In this document: positions 1-6,623 of the stretch, piece after piece
Numbering within the stretch: the first letter of the stretch is position 1
Layout of the letters: every line of letters starts with the position of its first letter
Source: Legionellales bacterium
GTDB lineage: Bacteria > Pseudomonadota > Gammaproteobacteria > WLWR01
Assembly (NCBI GenBank): GCA_012103495.1
Contig: WLWR01000033.1
Location: forward strand, 1 to 11,288
DNA length: 11,288 bases
Direction: 5' to 3'
Program-made: the position numbers and the translations under genes
The notes under the pieces: generated by a model
Databases searched by the model: none
What the model saw: only the letters and a program-made list of their open reading frames with translations
Told to the model about the DNA's origin: nothing

Positions 1-468
1 TTATTGAGCAGTAGTGTGTTTGTATTGCCACAACACAATGTGTTAGCGGAAATTGGTTCGCATTATCATGGCCCGTTGGCATTGATCACTGCGGCTGTGA
101 CCGGTCCGGTATTTTGGTTGGTGATTGCCGGTATTGTCACCGCATGGGTATGTTATAGCTGGCAACCACAGTTGCCAGCTATTGTTGCGACAAAATTGCG
201 ATGGGTGTATCAAGTGTTGATGCATAAATATGGCTTTGATGATTTTAATAATCTTGTGTTTGTACGTGGCTCAAAAAGGTTAGGTAATGTTTTGTACCAA
301 ATCGGTGATCGCAAAATAATTGATGGTGCATTGGTCAATGGTACGGGTTGGCGAGTCCGCTGGTTGGCACTGACGAGCCATGTGCTTCAAAGTGGTTATT
401 TGTATCATTACATTACAGTCATGGTATTGAGTGTCTTGGTGTTCGGTACTTGGCTCGCGTTAGCGTAA
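1..468 (+). CDS. nuoL: NADH-quinone oxidoreductase subunit L (NuoL), C-terminal part, 5' end outside window
   Basis: The reading frame is open from base 1 (TTA Leu codon), so this is the last 155 residues of a gene that begins upstream, not a short gene starting at the TTG at position 4. It contains a membrane segment (GPVFWLVIAGIVTAWV), then an amphipathic stretch with the KYGFDD and DGALVNG motifs, then a final membrane helix ending at LALA. This order matches the NuoL tail, where the long lateral helix and last transmembrane helix lie against NuoM and NuoN. NuoL is an antiporter-like proton-pumping subunit of complex I in the inner membrane. The stop is 15 bp before nuoM, in an unbroken nuoL-M-N operon. 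Nothing appears damaged in the visible part. Confidence 0.93.
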   Translation, partial: LLSSSVFVLPQHNVLAEIGSHYHGPLALITAAVTGPVFWLVIAGIVTAWVCYSWQPQLPAIVATKLRWVYQVLMHKYGFDDFNNLVFVRGSKRLGNVLYQIGDRKIIDGALVNGTGWRVRWLALTSHVLQSGYLYHYITVMVLSVLVFGTWLALA

Positions 469-483
469 TAAAAAAGGTAAAAC

Positions 484-1992
484 ATGCAGAATTTATTAAG
501 TCTTCTGATTTGGTTGCCAATCATTGCAGGGCTGTTTATTTTATACATTGGCGATGATGAAAATCCTAATTCTTCGCGTTACATTGCGCTGTTTACTGTC
601 TTACTGACGTTGATTCTAAGTTATCCTTTGTTGAGTCAATTTAATTATGCAACGCATCAAATGCAATTTGTGGAATTCAAACAGTGGCTGCCACAACTGG
701 GTGTGCATTATCATTTAGGGGTGGATGGTATTGCGGTGCCATTGATCATCTTGAGTATTTTTACCACGCTGATTGTATTGCTGGCGACATGGGATAGCAT
801 TAAACAAAAAGTGGCGCAGTATTTGGCTGCGTTTTTGATCATGCAAGGCTTGTTGGTTGGTGTTTTTTCATCACTCAATGCAATATTGTTCTATGTGTTT
901 TTTGAAGCCACGTTGATTCCAATGTATTTAATTATTGGAATTTGGGGCAGTGATAATCGAGTCTATGCCGCGATCAAGTTTTTCTTGTATACCTTGATCG
1001 GTTCGTTGTTAATGTTGGTGGCATTGCTGTATTTGGGTGTGCAAAGCAGTGGGTTTACCATTGCCGCTTGGTACAATTTGCCTTTGTTATTGCACGTACA
1101 AATTTTAATTTTCATTGCTTTTTTCTTTGGATTCGCGATTAAAATTCCGATGTGGCCGGTGCATACTTGGTTACCGGATGCGCATACGGAAGCACCGGCG
1201 GGTGGTTCGATCATTTTAGCCGCGGTGCTGTTGAAATTAGGTGGATATGGTTTCTTGCGATTTGTCTTGCCTATTGTGCCCGATGCTTCGCAGCATTTAG
1301 CATGGGTGATGATTGCCTTATCTTTGATTGCTATTGTGTACATTGCCATTGTTGCAATTGTGCAAACCGACATGAAAAAACTTATTGCTTATTCTTCCAT
1401 TTCACACATGGGTTTTGTCACGCTGGGATGTTTTGCTATTTTTGTGGTTGCTCAACGCACCGGTTCGATGATGGATGCGGCTTTGGTCTTGGAAGGCGCT
1501 TACTTTGTCATGATTTCGCATGGATTTATTTCTGGGGCATTGTTTGCGGGTGTTGGGTTTATTTATGACCGAATGCACACGCGTCAAATTGCAGATTTTG
1601 GTGGGGTGGTTAATACCATGCCGATATTTGCTTCTTTCATGATGTTGTTTGCCATGGCCAATGCTGGATTGCCAGGAACATCGGGATTTGTCGGGGAGTT
1701 CATGGTGATTTTAGGTTCGATGAAAGCAAATTTTTGGATCGCTTTGATGGCGGCTACTACCTTGGTGTTTGGGGCTGCTTACACGCTGTGGATGTATAAG
1801 CGGGTGATTTTTGGCAAAGTGGTGAGTCAGAAAGTGGAGCAGCTACAAGACATTCGTGGATTGGAAGTGCTGGCTTTTAGTTTGTTGGCAGGGTTTGTGT
1901 TGTTGTTTGGCTTGTATCCAGCGCCGTTGTTAGACATGATCCATGAGTCTATCCATCATTTATTAACGGTGAGTAGCGTCAGTAAACTTTAA
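484..1992 (+). CDS. nuoM: NADH-quinone oxidoreductase subunit M (NuoM)
   Basis: This is a 502-residue polytopic membrane protein of normal NuoM length, one of the three antiporter-like proton channels of complex I. The key channel residues are visible: E141 in FFEATLIPMY, K220 in FAIKIPMWPVHTWLPDAH, K251 in LLKLGGYGFLRF, and E405 in GFVGEFMVI. They correspond to E. coli E144, K234, K265 and E407. The broken-helix TDMKKLIAYSSISHMG motif lies near residue 300. An AAAAAGG ribosome binding site sits 6-7 bases before ATG 484. The gene lies between nuoL (15-bp gap) and nuoN (12-bp gap), so it is almost certainly co-transcribed and co-assembled with them. Confidence 0.97.
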   Translation: MQNLLSLLIWLPIIAGLFILYIGDDENPNSSRYIALFTVLLTLILSYPLLSQFNYATHQMQFVEFKQWLPQLGVHYHLGVDGIAVPLIILSIFTTLIVLLATWDSIKQKVAQYLAAFLIMQGLLVGVFSSLNAILFYVFFEATLIPMYLIIGIWGSDNRVYAAIKFFLYTLIGSLLMLVALLYLGVQSSGFTIAAWYNLPLLLHVQILIFIAFFFGFAIKIPMWPVHTWLPDAHTEAPAGGSIILAAVLLKLGGYGFLRFVLPIVPDASQHLAWVMIALSLIAIVYIAIVAIVQTDMKKLIAYSSISHMGFVTLGCFAIFVVAQRTGSMMDAALVLEGAYFVMISHGFISGALFAGVGFIYDRMHTRQIADFGGVVNTMPIFASFMMLFAMANAGLPGTSGFVGEFMVILGSMKANFWIALMAATTLVFGAAYTLWMYKRVIFGKVVSQKVEQLQDIRGLEVLAFSLLAGFVLLFGLYPAPLLDMIHESIHHLLTVSSVSKL

Positions 1993-2004
1993 AATGAGTG
2001 GTAG

Positions 2005-3450
2005 ATGGTTATGAATTTTATCTTTCCCGATTTTAGTGCAATCATTCCTGAAATGATTATTTTGGCATTCGCGTGTGCTGCATTGCTGGCCGATTTATTT
2101 AGCCCACGCCAGCAGAAACATCTGGCTTATTTGCTTACCCAAGTTGGGCTGGCCGTGGCTGCTATTGTGACCTTTGTACAATGGGGCAAACCAACGGTGG
2201 TGACATTTAACTATCAATTCATCAGTGATGATATTAGTCGTTTATTGAAGTTATTTATTTATCTGACTGTATTTGGTGCCTTTTATTATTCGCGCCAATA
2301 TTTGGCGCAACGTAATATCCCACGTGGTGAATATTATGTATTAGGATTATTTTCTACATTGGGCATGATGTTATTGGTTTCGTCGCATTCATTTATTACT
2401 CTGTTTTTGGGATTGGAATTATTGTCATTGCCTTTGTATGCCATGGTTGCTTTGCAACGTGATTCGGCTATTGCCAGTGAGGCGGCAATGAAATATTTTG
2501 TGATGGGAGCAATTGCTTCGGGTATGTTGCTGTATGGTATGTCGTTATTGTATGGTGCCAGTGGTAGTTTGGATTTGGCTTTGGTCGCTAAATCAATCAT
2601 TCAAAGTTCCAATTCGCAATCATGGATGTATGCTTTTGCTTTGGTCTTTATCGTAGCAGGAATTGCGTTTAAATTTGCTGCAGCACCCTTTCACATGTGG
2701 GCCCCCGATGTGTACAGTGGATCTCCTAGTTGTGTGACATTGTTTTTAAGCAGTGCGCCGAAAGTTGCAGCTTTTGGGATGGCACTACGGTTGTTGGTCT
2801 TTGCTTTGCCAGATCTTTTTTCTCAGTGGCAACAATTGTTGATGGTGTTAGCATTGTTTTCTATTGTATTGGGAAATATTTTTGCCATTGCGCAAACCAA
2901 TTTAAAACGGATGTTGGCTTATTCAAGTATCGCGCACATTGGCTATATGTTATTGGGTTTGATCGCAGGAACACAATTTGGTTATTCGGCTTCCTTATTT
3001 TATATATTGATTTACGCTCTCATGGCGTTGGCAGCGTTTGGTATGATTGTGTTATTGAGCAAAGCAGGGTTTGAGGCGGAAAATATTGAAGATTTCAAAG
3101 GGTTGAATGTCCGTAATCCATGGTTGGCGTTTTTAGTGATGTTGGTAATGTTTAGTATGGCGGGTATACCTCCGACCATTGGTTTTATTAGTAAATTTTT
3201 AGTGTTAAAAGCCGTGATCGACGTGGGAATAGTTTGGTTAGCAGTGATTGCGGTAGTATTTGCAATGATTGGGGCATTTTACTATTTACGTATTGTAAAA
3301 ACCATGTACTTTGATGCGCCGGCAGATGCATCGACATTAATGATTGGTCGAGATATGCAATTGGTTATTTCATTAAATGGTATTGCGTTGTTGGTGTTGG
3401 GATTGTTTCCGGCAGGGTTGTTGCAAGCGTGTTTGACAGCGTTGGGTTGA
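2005..3450 (+). CDS. nuoN: NADH-quinone oxidoreductase subunit N (NuoN)
   Basis: This is a 481-residue, strongly hydrophobic protein of normal NuoN length and the third antiporter-like subunit of complex I. Visible channel residues include E138 in GLELLSLPLYAM, K223 in AFKFAAAPFHMWAPDVYSGSP, K253 in SSAPKVAAFG and K397 in GFISKFLVLKA. The TNLKRMLAYSSIAHIGYM motif sits near residue 300. The start is ambiguous: ATG 2005 and ATG 2011 are in frame two codons apart. The only purine-rich stretch, GAGTGG at 1997-2002, is close to 2005 and better spaced for 2011; family proteins commonly begin MNF, which favours 2011. It is the last gene of the nuo operon here. Confidence 0.96.
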   Translation: MVMNFIFPDFSAIIPEMIILAFACAALLADLFSPRQQKHLAYLLTQVGLAVAAIVTFVQWGKPTVVTFNYQFISDDISRLLKLFIYLTVFGAFYYSRQYLAQRNIPRGEYYVLGLFSTLGMMLLVSSHSFITLFLGLELLSLPLYAMVALQRDSAIASEAAMKYFVMGAIASGMLLYGMSLLYGASGSLDLALVAKSIIQSSNSQSWMYAFALVFIVAGIAFKFAAAPFHMWAPDVYSGSPSCVTLFLSSAPKVAAFGMALRLLVFALPDLFSQWQQLLMVLALFSIVLGNIFAIAQTNLKRMLAYSSIAHIGYMLLGLIAGTQFGYSASLFYILIYALMALAAFGMIVLLSKAGFEAENIEDFKGLNVRNPWLAFLVMLVMFSMAGIPPTIGFISKFLVLKAVIDVGIVWLAVIAVVFAMIGAFYYLRIVKTMYFDAPADASTLMIGRDMQLVISLNGIALLVLGLFPAGLLQACLTALG

Positions 3451-3516
3451 TAATTTCGCATGTGATTTTTAGCAAACCGGATAACCCAAAGTAAGTTCAA
3501 AGATAAGGATATTGAA

Positions 3517-4194
3517 ATGACAGCACTGTGCGTGTTTGATGTAGATGGCACATTAGCGACAACAAATGGTGCGGATTCACAAATTTTTACCACCATTGTT
3601 AAACAAGCATTGGATATCGATGCGATTAACAGCAATTGGGCTAATTATCGTTATTCCACTGACTCTGGTATTATCCAAGAATTGTTTGCAAAGTATCGAC
3701 AGCGTCAACCCAGTGTCGATGAATTACAAACCATCCGCATGCGTTACATCACCGCATTGCAGCAGACACTCACACAGAATCAACAAATGTGTCAAGCCAT
3801 TGCGGGAGCACAAACTATTTTTCATCGAATACGTCAATTAGGGGATTGGGATATTGCTTTGGCAACCGGTGCCTGGCACGAATCGGCACATTTAAAATTA
3901 AGTGCGGCACAAATTCCTCATCAATCATTACCTAAAGCATACGCGGATGATCATTGGCAGCGTTCGGTAATTATTCAAACTGCGATTGAACGCGCGCAAA
4001 AACAGTATCAACGCGCAAGCTATCAACGAATTGTTTATGTAGGTGATCAACCTTGGGATCAGCAAGCGGCGCAAGCGTTGGCTATCGAATTTGTTGGTAT
4101 TGGTGATGCTGACTTTTCGGAGCTGATTCCGGTGATGGATAATTATTTACAACCGACATTGATTAATTTTTTAACGCAGACAATGACGACTTGA
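3517..4194 (+). CDS. HAD-superfamily phosphatase (phosphoglycolate phosphatase-like)
   Basis: This 225-residue cytosolic protein has HAD hydrolase motifs in order. Motif I is FDVDGTL (nucleophile D8, general acid/base D10). Motif II is LATGAW (T117). A Lys suitable for motif III is K127 or K140. Motif IV is VGDQPWD (D177 and D181, Mg binding). The stretch between motifs I and II (about residues 20-100) is helical and resembles the C1 cap of phosphoglycolate/beta-phosphoglucomutase-like enzymes, so the substrate is probably a small phosphorylated metabolite. The specific substrate cannot be read from sequence. The AAGGA site at 3505-3509 lies 7 bases before ATG 3517. It follows nuoN after 66 bp and may be read through from the nuo operon, but no functional link is implied. 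Confidence 0.85.
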   Translation: MTALCVFDVDGTLATTNGADSQIFTTIVKQALDIDAINSNWANYRYSTDSGIIQELFAKYRQRQPSVDELQTIRMRYITALQQTLTQNQQMCQAIAGAQTIFHRIRQLGDWDIALATGAWHESAHLKLSAAQIPHQSLPKAYADDHWQRSVIIQTAIERAQKQYQRASYQRIVYVGDQPWDQQAAQALAIEFVGIGDADFSELIPVMDNYLQPTLINFLTQTMTT

Positions 4195-4205
4195 AAACTG
4201 TCGGG

Positions 4206-4218
4206 TCATTAATAATGA
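4206..4218. promoter_or_regulatory. 13-bp perfect palindrome, possible operator
   Basis: TCATTA-A-TAATGA is a perfect palindrome with a single central base. It lies just after the HAD gene stop and about 135 bp upstream of the XRE/S24-like regulator gene. Its size suits a dimeric helix-turn-helix protein, so it is a candidate operator for autoregulation. Such AT-rich palindromes also arise by chance. Confidence 0.25.
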
Positions 4219-4351
4219 TGATTTGATGAATGATATTATGCTAATCTTGCAAGTGATTTCAGACATAATGCCGGTATTTTTAATTAAAGATATTGATCGG
4301 CTAAGACTATACTGGTGATTTATTTTCAACCTGTGAAATAAGACCACACTC

Positions 4352-5026
4352 ATGTCAAACACTCAAGCAGAACACGATTTAGCGTCACCTTCAGCACGAG
4401 CCAAGCGATTAAAGCGCCTACGGCAATTGGCTAATTTAAGTCGTCAAGACTTAGAAAAAAATTATGGAATTAAGTACCCTACGCTTAAAAGTTGGGAATT
4501 GGGGAATTATGGCGGTTTAACTCGTAAAGGAGCGGCTAAATTACTGTCTATTTTTGCGCAGCATCATGTCGAATGTCATCTAGAGTGGTTATTGTATGGA
4601 AAAGGCGCTGAACCAAGCTTAATATCATCTATCACGGTGTTGGAGCATGATGCTGCGTGTTCTAGTGAAGCGGAAAAAGAATTGCAATGGATTCAACAAG
4701 AGTTGCAATGTTTTCGTCAACATTATCAGCACAGCATGGTTATGCATGTAAATGATGACAATATGACGCCTTATTTTACCCAAGGTGAATACATTGCTGG
4801 GGTGAAATATTATGATGTTGTTGCCGAACAAATTTTAGGCCGTGCGTGTATTGTCGAAACAGTAGATGGAGAGACACTTTTTCGAGTGGTGCAAAAAGGT
4901 CAGAGTAAAAATAAATATAATCTTGTGCACTACAATTTAGCGTCAATAAATCCGGTTTTATACAATCAAGAATTGATCAGCGTTACGCCAATTATTTGGC
5001 GTCGTCAGTTGGCAATGACATTTTAG
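4352..5026 (+). CDS. XRE-type helix-turn-helix regulator with degenerate S24/LexA-like C-terminal domain
   Basis: This 224-residue protein has a Cro/CI-like HTH at about residues 16-85. The recognition-helix region is YGIKYPTLKSWELG, followed by a longer helical tail (HLEWLLYGKG) typical of phage-repressor-like regulators. Residues 130-215 resemble the S24 fold of CI/LexA repressors (MHVNDDNMTPYFTQGEYIAG, then DGETLFRVVQKG). The serine expected in the DSM-type motif is Asn137, and the position of the catalytic Lys appears to be Phe177, so self-cleavage looks lost. It is probably a DNA-binding regulator that uses the domain for dimerisation or sensing. No clear Shine-Dalgarno precedes ATG 4352; a -10-like TATACT lies at 4308-4313. 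Its last 35 bases overlap the convergent response regulator gene. The family name and target genes are not known to me. Confidence 0.8.
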   Translation: MSNTQAEHDLASPSARAKRLKRLRQLANLSRQDLEKNYGIKYPTLKSWELGNYGGLTRKGAAKLLSIFAQHHVECHLEWLLYGKGAEPSLISSITVLEHDAACSSEAEKELQWIQQELQCFRQHYQHSMVMHVNDDNMTPYFTQGEYIAGVKYYDVVAEQILGRACIVETVDGETLFRVVQKGQSKNKYNLVHYNLASINPVLYNQELISVTPIIWRRQLAMTF

Positions 5027-6029
5027 CTATTTTTCTCATAAAATGATTTTTATAACTTAAAATAGAGTGAGGCAATGGATATAAATCTTGATTGTCAATG
5101 AGGCTGTAGTAATAACGTTGATGGTTTAACTGGATGGTATGGGCTGGGTGCAAATAGCGTTGCCAATCGGCTACCGGAGTTTGTTGATCTTCTTCTGTGA
5201 TGAAGAAGGGAAGATGGGTCCCTTGTGTCAATGCAGTCAATAGTATCTCATCCGCATGATGGTCTGTCGCAATGATCAAATACTCTTCCATACTGGTTTC
5301 GCTAAGCAATACCAACCAATATTTGCGGCCGGTCCAATCAAGCATTAAGTAGCTGCCCGTTTTATCAATCAAATAGTATTCGATAATGTGATAACGCTGA
5401 AAGATATTTTGCCACAGGTTGATAAATGGATTATCTTGTAAACAACACTCTGTGTGACTGATCAATAAGTTCTGTGTAATTATTTCTGTGATGGATTTAA
5501 AATACAGATGCTGCATTTCATGAATCGATTCTATCAAGCACTTTAAGAAATTAGGGTCATCTTTCACGATAAATCTGTCAATGATTCCTTCATTGAAGGC
5601 TGTAATGGCTAAGTTCAAATCATCAATGCCAGTGATTAATATTTTCTTGATCGGATTGTTATTTAAGTGACGGCATAACTCAATACCATCCATTTCTGGC
5701 ATGACATAATCCACTACCATGACCGATTGTTCAGAAAATCGTTGTGAATCGAAGGCCAGTGAGTATATTTTGGAAATATCAACATCAATAATGCAGTGCT
5801 GTTGTGTGTCCGCTTCTTGTTGATGCAACAATTGTTTCAACCAGGATGAATGGATGGCTGCAGGTTTTTTTTCAATGCTGGCAATGGCTTGCCGGGCATG
5901 ATGACAAGTTTCATAAGTTAACTTGGCCGCATCCAATTGGAGGCTAATGTTTTCTAAAAATGATGGGTTGTCATCAACCAGAATGATCGACGAGGGAAAG
6001 TAAAATGGCTGAGGTTTATGCTGATTCAT
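4992..6029 (-). CDS. lqsR: LqsR-like response regulator with elongated receiver and unassigned output domain
   Basis: This 345-residue protein begins with a receiver domain (about 13-180). The acidic pair is D19-D20 (ILVDDNPSF), the phospho-acceptor is D107 in VMVVDYVMPEMDG, and the switch Thr and Lys are T133 (ILITGID) and K156 (FIVKDD). The acceptor usually falls near residue 55; here about 50 extra residues lie between the first and third beta strands. I recall the same elongated layout, with acceptor Asp108, for Legionella LqsR. Residues about 185-345 are rich in Tyr, Trp and beta-strand-like segments with no recognisable DNA-binding HTH, so the output mode is unknown. GAGTGA precedes ATG 6029. 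The 3' end overlaps the convergent regulator gene by 35 bp. Its likely partner is the CqsS/LqsS-type kinase at 6624-7949. The assignment to LqsR rests on domain layout, length and partner type, not on an alignment. Confidence 0.65.
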   Translation of the reverse strand: MNQHKPQPFYFPSSIILVDDNPSFLENISLQLDAAKLTYETCHHARQAIASIEKKPAAIHSSWLKQLLHQQEADTQQHCIIDVDISKIYSLAFDSQRFSEQSVMVVDYVMPEMDGIELCRHLNNNPIKKILITGIDDLNLAITAFNEGIIDRFIVKDDPNFLKCLIESIHEMQHLYFKSITEIITQNLLISHTECCLQDNPFINLWQNIFQRYHIIEYYLIDKTGSYLMLDWTGRKYWLVLLSETSMEEYLIIATDHHADEILLTALTQGTHLPFFITEEDQQTPVADWQRYLHPAHTIQLNHQRYYYSLIDNQDLYPLPHSILSYKNHFMRKIAKMSLPTDDAK

Positions 6030-6065
6030 TATTCACTCTAAGCAACAATCTATTAAATTTAAGCA

Positions 6066-6100
6066 AAGTTCTTTCGCTACTTTATGCAAGAAGTTCTTTC
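6066..6100. repeat. Two direct copies of AAGTTCTTTC in the response regulator leader
   Basis: AAGTTCTTTC occurs at 6066-6075 and again at 6091-6100, exactly 25 bp apart. They lie 37-71 bp upstream of the minus-strand start codon at 6029. On the minus strand the copies read GAAAGAACTT followed by TTGC or TGC. The second copy is also part of the palindrome AAGAA-G-TTCTT (6088-6098). Tandem sites at about two and a half helical turns suggest binding by a regulator, perhaps the response regulator itself. Confidence 0.35.
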
Positions 6101-6105
6101 CAATT

Positions 6106-6134
6106 CATCATTTAGACAACCGGATTAAATGATG
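6106..6134. repeat. Perfect 9-bp inverted repeat with 11-bp spacer
   Basis: CATCATTTA at 6106-6114 is matched exactly by TAAATGATG at 6126-6134. It lies about 80-105 bp upstream of the minus-strand response regulator start. It could form a small hairpin in a long leader or serve as an operator. No T tract follows on either strand, so it is not an intrinsic terminator. Confidence 0.4.
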
Positions 6135-6170
6135 TTGTGTGCTCAATCTCTTGGCACTTAATTAGCAGGT

Positions 6171-6190
6171 CAAAATTTTGAATGACAAAT
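6171..6190. repeat. 20-bp exact copy of a segment of the kinase gene
   Basis: CAAAATTTTGAATGACAAAT here is identical, in the same orientation, to 6704-6723 inside the histidine kinase gene, where it encodes F410 to F415 (FVIQNF). Read on the minus strand in the matching frame, this locus gives FVIQNF, then after a gap I-K-C-Q and a Glu, echoing the kinase's FVIQNF, I-R-C-Q and Glu. That frame then ends at a TAA at 6112-6114. It may be a decayed kinase C-terminus or a recombination scar. Confidence 0.5.
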
Positions 6191-6208
6191 GAATGGAAAG
6201 CAACTCGA

Positions 6209-6223
6209 TTCTTGTATCAAGAA
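6209..6223. promoter_or_regulatory. Operator-like palindrome TTCTTG-TAT-CAAGAA
   Basis: A perfect 6+3+6 palindrome centred on 6216. If the promoter at 6246-6274 is used, the centre lies about 65 bp upstream of the likely transcription start, a usual position for an upstream activator site. Its half-site CAAGAA recurs at 6087-6092 next to an inverted TTCTT. Confidence 0.4.
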
Positions 6224-6245
6224 GTGTCATGCCTGCGGCTGTCAA

Positions 6246-6274
6246 TTGACTTTTATAATGTAAGAGAGTATAAA
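6246..6274 (+). promoter_or_regulatory. Sigma70-type promoter reading toward the coiled-coil ORF
   Basis: The -35 TTGACT (6246-6251) and -10 TATAAA (6269-6274) are separated by exactly 17 bp. The -35 overlaps a perfect 10-bp palindrome, GTCAATTGAC (6241-6250), which could bind a repressor. Transcription would start near 6281, leaving a leader of about 115 bases before the ATG at 6396. A second -10-like TATAAT lies within the spacer at 6254-6259 but lacks a matching -35. Confidence 0.5.
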
Positions 6275-6284
6275 ATATCCTATT

Positions 6285-6311
6285 TAGATAAATATTAAGC
6301 TTTTTTATCTA
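6285..6311 (+). repeat. 8-bp perfect stem in the leader of the coiled-coil ORF
   Basis: TAGATAAA (6285-6292) pairs exactly with TTTATCTA (6304-6311) across an 11-base loop. It begins a few bases after the predicted transcription start. It is AT-rich and weak as RNA, with no T run after it, so it could be a 5' stabilising hairpin or a DNA site. Confidence 0.3.
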
Positions 6312-6395
6312 CTTTTAATGTTCATCATCGCATGATTCGAAGGGTGAGCATGGTACTTTGACCTGTTTTGTTGGACTTTAAAGTGGTGGAGCAAA

Positions 6396-6599
6396 ATGAT
6401 GATGCGATTACAAAATAAACATGAGCAGTTAAAGAAAGATCATAAGCAATTAAGAAGTGAGTACACACAGTTAAAAGCACAGTATGAGCAGCGCCTCAAT
6501 GCTCTTGAAAAAAAAGTTTCAATGATAAAAGGAACACTCAAAAGACAGGAGCAACATCTTATTGATATTGATGAAACACTGATCCAATTTGAGAGTTAA
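6396..6599 (+). CDS. Small coiled-coil protein, uncharacterised
   Basis: This 67-residue ORF lies between the response regulator and kinase genes on the opposite strand. The product is almost wholly helical, with hydrophobic residues, mainly Leu, in heptad spacing and many Lys, Glu and Gln (for example QLKKDHKQLRSEYTQLKAQY). It has no Cys, no Pro, no signal peptide and no membrane segment. A short parallel or antiparallel coiled coil is expected, perhaps a binding partner or scaffold. Three ATG codons occur in a row (6396, 6399, 6402); GGAG at 6388-6391 is best spaced for the second. A good promoter lies upstream. Its stop is 24 bp from the end of the convergent kinase gene. In Legionella the equivalent gap between lqsR and lqsS holds hdeD, which this is not. 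Whether it is expressed cannot be told from sequence alone. Confidence 0.55.
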   Translation: MMMRLQNKHEQLKKDHKQLRSEYTQLKAQYEQRLNALEKKVSMIKGTLKRQEQHLIDIDETLIQFES

Positions 6600-6623
6600 A
6601 CAGGATAAATTTGCTTACATGGA

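Noticed and set aside
963..1373. Long minus-strand ORFs opposite nuoM and nuoN
   Set aside because: They are antisense shadows of strongly conserved membrane-protein genes, with no ribosome site or recognisable product.
3442..3489. TTGGGTT and AACCCAA inverted repeat around the nuoN stop as a terminator
   Set aside because: Only 7 bp with a 34-base loop and no T tract after it; too weak to call.
6174..6239. Short minus-strand ORF beginning MTLLDTRIELL within the control region
   Set aside because: About 20 codons with no clear ribosome site, in a stretch better explained by repeats or a relic.
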